Below, one piece after another: positions 54,099-63,109 of a stretch of DNA of 64,000 nt. The notes beneath the pieces were generated by a model. The model was not told where the DNA came from. It was given only the letters and a program-made list of their open reading frames with translations, and searched no databases. This DNA is from Moraxella sp035181385 (GTDB taxonomy: Bacteria > Pseudomonadota > Gammaproteobacteria > Pseudomonadales > Moraxellaceae), in the NCBI RefSeq assembly GCF_035181385.1, contig NZ_JAXCJK010000002.1, positions 1-64,000 of the forward strand. Reading direction: 5' to 3'. Made by a program: the position numbers and the translations under genes. How positions within the stretch are numbered: position 1 is the stretch's first letter; each line of letters begins with the position of its first letter.

Positions 54099-54405
54099 TC
54101 ACATTAGAGCAATCGCACGCCCGCCAAAAAAACCATACAAAAAACCCTGCTTGCACTGGCAGTCTTTAGTTATACAGTATCAATAAGAAACTGGTGAGTT
54201 TGACTCAGCCATCAAATTGACAGCAAAGCGTTAGACAGCTCAAAAACCCACTTAAATGCTCCAAATAGGTTTGTATGTATAGTCATTATTACCGCATGGG
54301 CTGTAGGGCAGGGTCTGATCTCCCATATAATTCTAATTTGGTACAACAAATCTCACCAAACAGTGATTTGTACGGCTTTAAAACATCAATGACGCCACCT
54401 ATAGC
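54099..54405. other. Intergenic region with gene debris
   Basis: No intact gene. On the plus strand a short frame near 54135-54200 reads TIQKTLLALAVFSYTVSIRN, which looks like a decayed signal peptide. The rest shows no recognisable feature. Confidence 0.4.
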
Positions 54406-54753
54406 TCACCGATGATTTAAGTGCCAATCCACCATACTCTCCACCATATCCAAAAATTTCTCTCGCTCCAGCTCATCTAATCTGGACAAAATATCATGCA
54501 TGCGTTCAAGTTGATCTATCAGCCGTGGACTACTACCAATCAAAAAGTCCGTCGTCTTACAATCCAAAATCTCTGCAAGCTGTATCAATCGTGGTATGCT
54601 GGGCATGATGCCACCCCGCTCCATTCTGGACATGGCATCATTGCTGATATTCATCTTTTCAGCAAGCCCAGCCTGAGTAAGCTGCTTTTGTTTACGATAT
54701 TTAGCAATCATTTGTCCGATACGTTCTGCAATTTTTTGATTATCATCACTCAT
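54406..54753 (-). CDS. XRE-family helix-turn-helix regulator
   Basis: About 115 residues from the ATG at 54753 (an in-frame ATG 9 nt upstream is possible). The N-terminal Cro/cI-type HTH is clear: IGQMIAKYRKQKQLTQAGLA then EKMNISNDAMSRMERGGIMP. The C-terminal ~45 residues are helical (IDQLERMHDILSRLDELERE). It resembles phage-repressor-like regulators of mobile elements or toxin-antitoxin loci. It points away from the defence operon; the palindrome upstream of it may be its operator. Confidence 0.82.
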   Translation of the reverse strand: MSDDNQKIAERIGQMIAKYRKQKQLTQAGLAEKMNISNDAMSRMERGGIMPSIPRLIQLAEILDCKTTDFLIGSSPRLIDQLERMHDILSRLDELEREKFLDMVESMVDWHLNHR

Positions 54754-54824
54754 GGCCGTCATCTTATTGGCATAATTTTACGCAATATTAGACATTTACC
54801 ACTTGATGTACAGGGAGTTTTAGT

Positions 54825-54854
54825 TATATACTAAGAGTTTAATTCTTATATATG
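54825..54854. promoter_or_regulatory. Palindromic operator candidate between XRE regulator and defence operon
   Basis: TAAGA (54832-54836) and TCTTA (54844-54848), centred on GTTTAAT, are flanked by TATATA and TATATG, giving an extended inverted repeat of about 30 bp with one bulged base. It lies about 72 bp upstream of the XRE start and about 165 bp before the operon, where a repressor could act on both promoters. Confidence 0.4.
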
Positions 54855-55017
54855 GCTATTTGGGTTAATTTTGTAAGCATATCGTAAATTTTTACCAAAG
54901 AAAACAGCCAACAGACAGTGTTGCGACATACTATGACGGAGCTTTTAGACAAATGCCTATATTTTTGGTGAGGATTTTGTTATTTTATTAACAACTTAAC
55001 AAACTTAGTGAAACAAA

Positions 55018-55686
55018 ATGAGTATAACCAACGAAAATCACATCAAAAGACAATGGCAGATTATCCAGTTTTTAATCGGGCAAGGCAACTATACATCTAG
55101 CGATGATGTATTGAGGCATTTGCAAAATTTGGGCTTTGATGTTAAAGAACGCACTGTGCAAAGAGACCTAAATGCTTTGGCAAACATCTTTCCGCTTGAA
55201 TGCCGAAAAGATGACAAGCCGTACAGCTGGCGGTGGCAACGAGTAGCGGGTAGTAAAAAGAATAAAATGAGCTATGAGCAGGCGTTGATTTTTATGTTGA
55301 TGGATAACGAATTAAGAGATATGCTGCCTGATGATTTGCTACAGCGATTGCAACCACTATTTGTCAAAGCAAAAATGGTGATGGCAGGGGTAGATTATCA
55401 AAAACGTGAAATGTCCGCACCTGACCGTAAAACCACCTTACCTGGCTCTCATCTCTATAATCGCAGAAAAAATGCAATTCCACCAGGGCCGCCCAAAAAG
55501 TTTTTTGCGATTGCAGGTAAGTTAAATGGTTTGTTTAGAAAAGATAAACTTGGTGTCATGCTGGGTTTTTATGATGATGGTGTGGATAAGGACAGTTTGC
55601 TTGCTTTAAAAAGTGAATTGGAAAAATTTGGACTGTCAGAATTTGTTGTAGAAGTGGAAAAATTTATTCAGTTGAATAGATTGTGA
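55018..55686 (+). CDS. Winged-helix regulator of WYL type lacking the WYL domain
   Basis: A 222-residue protein. Residues ~8-80 match the N-terminal winged helix of WYL-domain regulators (IKRQWQIIQFLIGQGNYTSS, then VKERTVQRDLNALANIFPLE and KPYSWRWQ). This is followed by the usual helical linker (MSYEQALIFMLMDNELRDML). Where BrxR/CapW-type regulators have the WYL and WCX domains, this one carries ~75 residues of unfamiliar sequence with a basic, proline-rich segment (YNRRKNAIPPGPPKKFF). It is first in the operon, 28 nt before the first GTPase gene, so probably regulates it. A direct repeat AACAACTT/AACAAACTT lies just upstream (54990-55006). Confidence 0.7.
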   Translation: MSITNENHIKRQWQIIQFLIGQGNYTSSDDVLRHLQNLGFDVKERTVQRDLNALANIFPLECRKDDKPYSWRWQRVAGSKKNKMSYEQALIFMLMDNELRDMLPDDLLQRLQPLFVKAKMVMAGVDYQKREMSAPDRKTTLPGSHLYNRRKNAIPPGPPKKFFAIAGKLNGLFRKDKLGVMLGFYDDGVDKDSLLALKSELEKFGLSEFVVEVEKFIQLNRL

Positions 55687-55714
55687 TTTTGTATTAACTT
55701 TTTGGAGTAAGATT

Positions 55715-58075
55715 GTGTCTCAAATCAGGAATTTGGATATAGAAAATCCCAAAACTGTTTATAGTTTTGTAAAAAATATGGTTGATGTTATTGTCCAAGA
55801 TTTAGGTAAGGTTCAAGGCAATACAAAAATGGATAAAGAAAGCTATCAAAAATCTGCTGAGATTTTGCAAAAAGTTCAAAGCGAGATTGACGGGTCTGTC
55901 ATTCAGCTAGAAAATAATGCTGAGTGGGATACATTTTCTATTGCTTTTTTTGGGGAAACCAAAGCAGGTAAATCAACTTTAATTGAAACTCTGCGTATTT
56001 TAATGAAAGAGAAAACCAAGCTGGAACAGCAAGAACAATTTAATAATTTAGCCAATCAACTCGGTTTATCTGAAGATAAATATTTAGATGCAAAAGAAGA
56101 ATTAAATAGCATTCAAGAATTACTTTATAGATTAAATGATAAAAAATCAGAAATCCATGCTACATTTAATGAAAATATTTCAAAAATTCAGCATAAAAAA
56201 AACGATATCGAAAAACAATTTCGGCAACAACTCATTAATTTTGGTAGAAAGCCAAAGATTAAACAAAAAAAGCATCACAAACCAAAAAATGACATTGCAG
56301 AATGGCAAGAGAGTTTAAGATTTTTTGAAAAGCTTTTTTATATAATGATCGAGTTTTTAAGAAAAACTGATGCTGAGAAAGAGTTTATTTTATCAACCTA
56401 TCGTCTGAATAAGTTGACAAAGAAAGATGAGTCAACCGAAAAAATTAGCGAATTAATGAATCAGGAACTTAGCCATATACAACCAAAAATCAACCAACTG
56501 CAACAAGAAAAATCAAATAAACTAAACCAAATTGAAGGTGAAATCTCTAATGCAAACGACGTATCGGCTAAATTAACAAACTGGCTAAATAGCTTTGAAT
56601 TCCAAACCAAGCAATTAGAGCCTTATGCTGATGGTGGTATTATTGGTGATGGTACGTCCGACTTTACAAAAAATATAACAGCTTATTTATTTAATATTAG
56701 CAATCAAAACATTAGCATTTTTGATGTGCCAGGTATCGAAGGCAACGAAAAAATTGTTACTCAAGAAATTAATAAAGCTGTGCAAAAGGCTCATGCCGTG
56801 ATATATGTTATTAATAAAAATGGTAAACCAAATGAAGGAACTTTAGAAAAAATAAAAAGTTACTTAACCAGTCAAACGGAAGTTTGGGCAATTTATAATA
56901 AGTCTATAAGAAATCCTAAGGCCTTAAAAGAGAACCTGATTTCTAACGATAATGAAAAAAATGCCCTTGATGAATTTGAGACTACATTAAAGCAAAGCCT
57001 AGGTCAAAACTATAAAGGGTTGCTATCAATAGCAGGGTTACCCGCATTTTTATCACAGGCAAAATGCCTGGTTCCTCTATCACAACATTTTAATTACCAA
57101 AAAAAATTTTTGGAAAACACCGATTCTGATGGTTTATATTCAGCATCAAAACTTGATAACTTAGAAAAATTGCTAACTGAAAAAATTATTTATAATGCTC
57201 AGGGTAAAATTAAAAAGAGTAATTTTAATAAAGTGAAAGTTGTCTTAGACAAAACAGCAGAACAACTAAAACTTGCGTTAGAGACCTCAAAATTATTTGA
57301 ACAAGATATCACAAAAAAAGTACGATTAGCCAATAAAAATATTGATAGTCATTTTCAAACAGTTGAAATGCAATTAACGGCTAAGCAAAATACTGAAATT
57401 AATAACTTTAGAAATTGTGTCCGTAAAGAGATATATGCATACATCGATTCAGATGTCAGCAATGATAGCTTTAAATCTGAATTTAATGATATTTTAAAAT
57501 TTCAATCAAATGATTTTGAAGTGGCATTAAAAGACTCGTTTGGGCAAGTTTTTGATGAACTTCGTGAAAATATTGAAAAGACACAAAATGAATTGATGCA
57601 TAATATACAAAAATTAAGCTCAGATTATCAAAATTTTTTTGATATGAATAATAGCCTTGACTTTGATTTAGATTTTAATATTTCAAATGGCATTAACAAA
57701 ATGGGACTGATAAGTGTTGCTATTGGTATTGGTATGGCAATATGGTGGAATCCCGTCGGTTGGGTAGCGATTTCAGCAACAGCACTCGGCTTGATTTTTA
57801 GTTTTGTTAAATCTGTGTGGGGATTTTTCTCTAGTGATTACAAAAAATCCCAGCAAAAGAAAAATGTTGATAGCAATCTACCAAAAGTCACTAAGCAAAT
57901 GGAAAAAGGAGTTAGTAAGAATATTCAACAAATAACTCAAAATTTGATACAGGAAAACCAACAAATAAAGCAACAATTTGATAGTATTGTTGCTAATATT
58001 AAATCAGTCAATAAAAATTTAGAATCATCAATTCTTTCACTAACCAGACTATCTGCCAAACTAGATATTAACTAA
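55715..58075 (+). CDS. Dynamin-like GTPase (LeoB/LeoC-like, Eleos large subunit)
   Basis: A 786-residue bacterial dynamin-like protein starting at GTG with GGAG 7 nt upstream. G1 is GETKAGKST (80-88) and G3 is DVPG (337-340), with AIYNKS near 393 as the G4 candidate. About 250 residues of mostly coiled coil (about 95-300) separate G1 from G3, an unusual internal stalk. A further helical stalk (about 480-650) leads to a hydrophobic hairpin (GLISVAIGIGMAIWWNPVGW onward, about 664-705) that would insert in or tubulate membrane. Dynamin pairs of this kind are reported as the Eleos phage-defence system; the defence role here is inferred. Confidence 0.8.
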   Translation: MSQIRNLDIENPKTVYSFVKNMVDVIVQDLGKVQGNTKMDKESYQKSAEILQKVQSEIDGSVIQLENNAEWDTFSIAFFGETKAGKSTLIETLRILMKEKTKLEQQEQFNNLANQLGLSEDKYLDAKEELNSIQELLYRLNDKKSEIHATFNENISKIQHKKNDIEKQFRQQLINFGRKPKIKQKKHHKPKNDIAEWQESLRFFEKLFYIMIEFLRKTDAEKEFILSTYRLNKLTKKDESTEKISELMNQELSHIQPKINQLQQEKSNKLNQIEGEISNANDVSAKLTNWLNSFEFQTKQLEPYADGGIIGDGTSDFTKNITAYLFNISNQNISIFDVPGIEGNEKIVTQEINKAVQKAHAVIYVINKNGKPNEGTLEKIKSYLTSQTEVWAIYNKSIRNPKALKENLISNDNEKNALDEFETTLKQSLGQNYKGLLSIAGLPAFLSQAKCLVPLSQHFNYQKKFLENTDSDGLYSASKLDNLEKLLTEKIIYNAQGKIKKSNFNKVKVVLDKTAEQLKLALETSKLFEQDITKKVRLANKNIDSHFQTVEMQLTAKQNTEINNFRNCVRKEIYAYIDSDVSNDSFKSEFNDILKFQSNDFEVALKDSFGQVFDELRENIEKTQNELMHNIQKLSSDYQNFFDMNNSLDFDLDFNISNGINKMGLISVAIGIGMAIWWNPVGWVAISATALGLIFSFVKSVWGFFSSDYKKSQQKKNVDSNLPKVTKQMEKGVSKNIQQITQNLIQENQQIKQQFDSIVANIKSVNKNLESSILSLTRLSAKLDIN

Positions 58076-58088
58076 TCGGAGTGCTATC

Positions 58089-59786
58089 ATGAATGACACT
58101 ATTCAACTATATCATCAAAGACAACAAGCTTTGGGTAAATTAACAGAGAAACTAGCGAACTTTATTCAAAAAGGTCAGCAATTTGGTTTACAACCACCCA
58201 ACAGTCTTAAAGAAAAAATTAAGGCTTCGGTTGATTTGAAACAAAATGAAAAACTAAAGATTGCCTTGATTGGTGGATTTTCTGAAGGTAAAACATCGAT
58301 TGCTGCCGCTTGGCTTGGCAAAATTGATAAATCAACAATGAAAATTAGCGCCTCAGAATCATCAAACGAAGTAACGATTTATGAGATTGACGATGATTGT
58401 GTACTAATTGACACACCTGGCTTGTACGGCTACAAAGAGCAAAAAAGTTCTGATAATGAAGTTGAAAGATATAAGGACATTACCAAAAAGTATGTCAGTG
58501 AAGCACATATTGTGTTATATGTAATGAATTCAAGTAATCCAATTAAAGAAAGCCATAAGGAAGACTTAATTTGGCTATTTAGAGAATTGAATTTATTATC
58601 AAGAACTGTGTTCGTGTTAAGTCGTTTTGATGAAGTGGCTGATGTTGAAGATGAGACAGACTATCAAAACAGTTTAAAAATAAAAAGAGATGATGTTACT
58701 AAGCGTTTAAACGATTTTTTAAATTTATCTATTGAAGAAAAAAATGCGTTACATATTGTTGCGGTATCCGCTAATCCTTTTGATGAAGGTGTGGAGTATT
58801 GGCTTGAGAATCTAGAAGAATTTCGCCAATTATCACATATTGATACTTTGCAACAAGCCACTAAGGATATTGTTGTACAAAACGGTGGGCTCGATAATGT
58901 CGTAGTACAGACTCAAAAGTCAATTATTAACGATATTTTATTGCAAGAAGTGCCAAAGATTGAAGAAAAAAATCATGAGTTGGTAAAAATAGGTAATGAG
59001 TTAAATGATTTATACGATTTAAAGTATAATAAACTTCAGCTTTTAAGCAAAAAAATTCAGCAAGCACGTGTGAATATTAAAAGTAGCTTAAGAAATTTAT
59101 TTGATGATATTTTCATACAAGCCGATGGCGTTAGTATAGAAACAGCACAAAATTTTTATAATCTAAATTTTGGCAAAGATGGCTGTTTAGTGCAAAGTGC
59201 TATCAATCAAGTTTTGCTGAATGAAACAGCGAGTATTACCAATGAACTGAACGATCAGGTAATTAAATTCAACGCTGATATTGATAATATTGACAGTGCT
59301 GTGAATAAAATGGCAAAGCAAGGACTAAACCACCTTGTAAAAAATGTAAAAATAAATAATGCTCACGTTTTGGCAGTCAGAGATGGTATTCGCTCTATGG
59401 CTAGTATGGCAGGTCTTGATTTTTCCAAGGCATTAAAATTTAAGCCTTATGGAGCAGTTAAGTTTGCAAAAAACCTAAATGGTGCCATTGCAATTTTAGG
59501 CGTTGCAATGGAATTTTATGATTCGTATAAAAAACAAAAAGCAGAAGAAGCATTTCAGCTTGCAATGGAGGCCCTAAGAGATGATTTGCAGTCACAACAA
59601 AAAGATTTATTGGCTTTTATTGATAGCAATAAATTTATTCCGATGTTTTTTGATGGATTTTTTGATTTGGATAAGGCGGTGAATAGCTTAAAGCAAGAGC
59701 AGGACAATATTGTGAATCAACAAGCCAATTTCAATCAGTGGAAACAAGAAGGTGAGATTATTGAAGGTGAGTTCCGTGAGCTATGA
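58089..59786 (+). CDS. leoA: LeoA-family dynamin-like GTPase
   Basis: A 565-residue GTPase, near the size of E. coli LeoA. G1 is GGFSEGKTS (62-70), the variant typical of the LeoA/HP0731 family; G3 is DTPG (108-111), G4 is SRFD (178-181) and AVSANPFDEG may be G5. Two long helical stalk regions follow (about 280-360 and 480-545). A moderately hydrophobic segment (FAKNLNGAIAILGVAMEFYD, about 458-477) may touch membrane. CGGAG precedes the ATG, 13 nt after the upstream stop. LeoA was first linked to toxin secretion in enterotoxigenic E. coli and later to phage defence (Eleos). Confidence 0.85.
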   Translation: MNDTIQLYHQRQQALGKLTEKLANFIQKGQQFGLQPPNSLKEKIKASVDLKQNEKLKIALIGGFSEGKTSIAAAWLGKIDKSTMKISASESSNEVTIYEIDDDCVLIDTPGLYGYKEQKSSDNEVERYKDITKKYVSEAHIVLYVMNSSNPIKESHKEDLIWLFRELNLLSRTVFVLSRFDEVADVEDETDYQNSLKIKRDDVTKRLNDFLNLSIEEKNALHIVAVSANPFDEGVEYWLENLEEFRQLSHIDTLQQATKDIVVQNGGLDNVVVQTQKSIINDILLQEVPKIEEKNHELVKIGNELNDLYDLKYNKLQLLSKKIQQARVNIKSSLRNLFDDIFIQADGVSIETAQNFYNLNFGKDGCLVQSAINQVLLNETASITNELNDQVIKFNADIDNIDSAVNKMAKQGLNHLVKNVKINNAHVLAVRDGIRSMASMAGLDFSKALKFKPYGAVKFAKNLNGAIAILGVAMEFYDSYKKQKAEEAFQLAMEALRDDLQSQQKDLLAFIDSNKFIPMFFDGFFDLDKAVNSLKQEQDNIVNQQANFNQWKQEGEIIEGEFREL

Positions 59787-60423
59787 AAATATCTACACCC
59801 AATTTACCAATGACAAACCCAACCGTCCCGACAACCTAAACCTACGCCTGCATCGTGCTCTAAGCTGGCTACAAAAAGCAGAAAACAGCCAAGATGATTT
59901 GGACATACAGTTCATCAGTCTTTGGGTCAGCTTTAATGCTATTTATGCCAGAGAACTTGGCACACATAGCTCTGATAGGTATAATTTTGTAGAATTTTTG
60001 CGTCATGTCTGCCAGTTGGATAAAGATAAAAATATTTATCAGCTCATCTGGCAAAAATTCTCTCAAAGTATTCGTACCATGCTAAACAATCGGTATGTCT
60101 TTCAGCCATTTTGGGATCATCATAATGGCAAAATTAGTCAGGCGGCATGGCAGGAAGATTTTACAAAATCCAACAAAAAAGCCTATCAAGCCTTGTCTAA
60201 TAAAGATACTGATGCAATGATGATTGTGATTTTTGATAGGCTTTACACCCTAAGAAATCAAATCGTTCATGGTGGTGCGACCTATGACAGCAGTATTAAT
60301 CGCAAACAGCTCCAAGATGCCTGCCAAATTCTAAAGAGCATCATTCCAATCGTCATACAGATCATTCTGGACAATCCACACAGAAATTGGGGCAAACCAT
60401 TTTACCCTGTGGTTATTGATTAG
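59776..60423 (+). CDS. HEPN-domain protein with RNxxxH motif, coupled to leoA
   Basis: A 215-residue helical protein. I chose the GTG at 59776 because AAGGTGA lies 5 nt upstream; this gives an 11-nt overlap with the end of leoA. Upstream GTGs at 59752 and 59767 are alternatives. Near the C-terminus TLRNQIVHGG contains RNxxxH (R160, N161, H165), the catalytic signature of HEPN RNases in toxins, CRISPR effectors and abortive-infection proteins. The N-terminal FISLWVSFNAIYARE resembles Apea-like HEPN proteins. It is likely the effector or an accessory nuclease of the dynamin pair; this is inference. Confidence 0.72.
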   Translation: MSYENIYTQFTNDKPNRPDNLNLRLHRALSWLQKAENSQDDLDIQFISLWVSFNAIYARELGTHSSDRYNFVEFLRHVCQLDKDKNIYQLIWQKFSQSIRTMLNNRYVFQPFWDHHNGKISQAAWQEDFTKSNKKAYQALSNKDTDAMMIVIFDRLYTLRNQIVHGGATYDSSINRKQLQDACQILKSIIPIVIQIILDNPHRNWGKPFYPVVID

Positions 60424-60432
60424 CCACTTGAT

Positions 60433-60475
60433 AAACCAATCCCCTTTTGGTAATTTTCACCAAAGGGGGGGGTTT
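60433..60475. terminator. Bidirectional terminator closing the defence operon
   Basis: A hairpin of CCCCTTTTGGT with ACCAAAGGGG, extended by AAACC/GGTTT, sits between the convergent HEPN and aminotransferase genes, right after the HEPN stop. It marks the likely right edge of the accessory region. Confidence 0.75.
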
Positions 60476-60498
60476 ATGATTGATACAATCAATTTCTA

Positions 60499-61626
60499 TC
60501 AGGCAAATACTTTGTCCGCCGTCGCTTTAAACCGTGCAATTGTTCCATCAACATCGGTCAGCTTATCAAGCCCAAATAGCCCAATGCGAAAACTCTGATA
60601 ACCTTCAGGCTCACCCACTTGTAGTGGCGTACCTGCAGCAATCTGCAATCCCTGCTCAGCAAATGCCACACCCTTATGCACCGCCTCGTTTGGTGCATGG
60701 CACACAACCACGCCACTTGCTTGATAGTCTGGGTGAGCAACACTGCTGATGCCTTTATCATTTAGTACCTTTAAAATACCCTGACCCAGCTTGATTTGGG
60801 CGGATTTTAGGACATCATAACCAACCACCCTTGCTTCAAAAAGAGCATCTCTTAGCTGTCTTAGCCCATCAGTAGGCATGGTTGCATGATAGGCATGACC
60901 GCCCTTTTCATAGGCCATCATGATATTTAGCCATGCTTTTAAATCCAGAGCAAAACTGCTTGGCACACTTGCCAAAACCATTTCACAAGCCGTTTCATTC
61001 ATCATCACAAGACCAGCACATGGTGTGCTAGACAGACCCTTTTGGGGTGCACTAATCAGCACATCAACCCCAAGTGCCTGCATGTCCAGCCACATACAAC
61101 CTGAGGCAATACAATCAATCACTAAGACACCACCCACTTCATGTATCGCCTTGCCTAATGCCTTGATATAATCATCTGTCAGCATCATGCCAGATGCAGT
61201 CTCAACATGTGGAGCAAATACCGCTTGTGGCCTGTGCTTACCAATAAATGCCACCACCTCATCAATATCAGCAGGAGCAAATACCGCTTGTTCGGCCTTG
61301 TCATGGCTGGCACAAAACGCCTTGCTTGACTTTGCCACGCCCGCTACCTCCAAAATCTGCGTCCAGCGATAACTAAACCAGCCATTGCGGATAATCACAA
61401 CATCTTTATCCTTAGCAAAGACCCTCGCCACCGCTTCCATGCCAGAAGTTCCAGAACCAGGCACAATGGCAACCGACTGAGCATTGTATAGTGATTTTAA
61501 CTCACTTGATAAATCACACATGACAGCTTGAAATGCCTTGGACATATGATTTAAAGCACGGTCCGTATAAACCACAGAGTACTCAAGCAATCCATTTGGG
61601 TCAATATCTTTTCTTAAAGCAGGCAT
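60499..61626 (-). CDS. Class V aminotransferase
   Basis: A 375-residue PLP-dependent enzyme of the alanine-glyoxylate/serine-pyruvate aminotransferase family. It shows IVPGSGTSGMEAVARVF in the cofactor region, VLVIDCIASGCMWLDMQALG with the PLP-contacting Asp, and the Schiff-base lysine in ISAPQKGLSSTPCAG. Two adjacent ATGs follow GGAGAAG; I list the second. The amino donor and acceptor cannot be fixed from sequence. It is convergent with the HEPN gene. Confidence 0.85.
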   Translation of the reverse strand: MPALRKDIDPNGLLEYSVVYTDRALNHMSKAFQAVMCDLSSELKSLYNAQSVAIVPGSGTSGMEAVARVFAKDKDVVIIRNGWFSYRWTQILEVAGVAKSSKAFCASHDKAEQAVFAPADIDEVVAFIGKHRPQAVFAPHVETASGMMLTDDYIKALGKAIHEVGGVLVIDCIASGCMWLDMQALGVDVLISAPQKGLSSTPCAGLVMMNETACEMVLASVPSSFALDLKAWLNIMMAYEKGGHAYHATMPTDGLRQLRDALFEARVVGYDVLKSAQIKLGQGILKVLNDKGISSVAHPDYQASGVVVCHAPNEAVHKGVAFAEQGLQIAAGTPLQVGEPEGYQSFRIGLFGLDKLTDVDGTIARFKATADKVFA

Positions 61627-61777
61627 CATCTTCTCCTAAAATAATCAAGCCGTCTTGTCAGTCAATTTATCAATCTTATGGACAAAAATCAACCATCAAA
61701 TCAGGCAAATGCCAAATTTGCACAAAATCTTGATCATTTATTAGATGAATGACCGCTCAATAAAAGATTTAAAAAAA

Positions 61778-63109
61778 TCAATCACGATAGGCGTGGTTTA
61801 GCGTGTGCGTTATCATATCAAGCACATCAGGTTCGGCGGTTTGAGCGGTATGGCGAATCAGCTTAGATGGAGCGTGCACAAGTGTCTGTGTGAGAGTGCG
61901 CGCCAACTCCGTCATCACTTCGGTGGCATCATCACCATCAGCCAATCGAGCTAAGGCGATGTTCAGTAGGCGTTTTTTGTGATTTTCGGCGGTTTGGCGA
62001 TAGCTGGCGATCTGCGTGCGTGAAGTCCGCACCTGCATTTGATGCTCAATATCAAGCACAAGCTGACTGACCAAAAGCTCCGCCTCTACTGCTGCTTGCT
62101 TTCGCTCTTCTAGGTTGCCTGCGATGACATGTTGCAAATCATCAACTGAATACAAATACACATCATCAAACTCACCCACAGATGGCTCAATGTCTCGTGG
62201 CACGGCCAAATCCACCATCAACATAGGCCGATGGCGACGGGTCTTTAAGGCGGATTTTACCATCTGATGCGTGATGAGTGCATTCATGCTGCCGCTACAA
62301 CTGCTCACCACATCTGCCTGAGGCAAATAATCATCAAGTTGATTGAGTGGCACAAGCTCAATCTGCATGGTGCGATTGGCATTTTTTGCCATATTCGCCA
62401 ATTCCATCGCTAGATTTTCAGCACGCTCACGACTACGATTGGCAATGATAACACGGCCCACGCCAAGTGATGCCACATTGTGTGCCACCAGACGATTCAT
62501 CTCACCTGCTGCAACCAGCATGAAAGTCAGTTGATTTGGCTCATCAAAAATTTGTGTAACCAACTTGGCGGTAGCAAAACCCAATGTTACCGCCTGTGCC
62601 CCCACCTTGGTATCACGGCGAACCGTGCGTGCAGCAGCAAAGATTTGCTGAGTCAGCCAATCAAAACCCTGCCCCATGCCCCCATACTCACGAGACAAAG
62701 CAACCGCTTGACGAATTTGCCCCAAAATCTGTGGTTCGCCCAAAATCATCGAATCAAGTCCTGCTGCTACGCGTAGCCAATGATTTAAAGCTCGGTTGTT
62801 TTCATAAATGTATAAAAATGGTGCAATCTCATCAAGGCTCAAGCCTTTAAAATCCGCCAGCCAATGGCGTAACTTTTGTACAGCTTCGCTCATCAAATAT
62901 GCATCATCATCGTCCTCACCAACCGTATTTGCATCACTGGGCAGTTTGGCATAAATTTCGCTACGGTTACAGGTTGAGACAATGACCACACCGTCTGTCA
63001 GTGCTTTTAGCTCATCAATCGCACACGGCAAATCCTGCCCAAACGACAACTTCTCACGAAGCTCGACAGGTGCGGTTTTGTGATTGACTCCGATGACGGC
63101 TAATTTCAT
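61778..63109 (-). CDS. hemA: Glutamyl-tRNA reductase
   Basis: This 443-residue enzyme reduces Glu-tRNA to glutamate-1-semialdehyde, the first committed step of tetrapyrrole synthesis by the C5 pathway. The N-terminus reads GVNHKTAPVELREKLSF. The catalytic cysteine is in STCNRSEIYA, the NADPH fold includes LVAAGEMNRLVAHNV, and DLAVPRDIEP follows. A C-terminal dimerisation helix region completes the protein. It is divergent from the TPR gene, as in Acinetobacter and Pseudomonas. Confidence 0.96.
   Translation of the reverse strand: MKLAVIGVNHKTAPVELREKLSFGQDLPCAIDELKALTDGVVIVSTCNRSEIYAKLPSDANTVGEDDDDAYLMSEAVQKLRHWLADFKGLSLDEIAPFLYIYENNRALNHWLRVAAGLDSMILGEPQILGQIRQAVALSREYGGMGQGFDWLTQQIFAAARTVRRDTKVGAQAVTLGFATAKLVTQIFDEPNQLTFMLVAAGEMNRLVAHNVASLGVGRVIIANRSRERAENLAMELANMAKNANRTMQIELVPLNQLDDYLPQADVVSSCSGSMNALITHQMVKSALKTRRHRPMLMVDLAVPRDIEPSVGEFDDVYLYSVDDLQHVIAGNLEERKQAAVEAELLVSQLVLDIEHQMQVRTSRTQIASYRQTAENHKKRLLNIALARLADGDDATEVMTELARTLTQTLVHAPSKLIRHTAQTAEPDVLDMITHTLNHAYRD

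Noticed and set aside
60433..60475. Right attachment site (duplicate of the tmRNA 3' end) at the edge of the defence region
   Set aside because: No copy of the tmRNA T-arm/acceptor sequence was found there; only a terminator hairpin is present.
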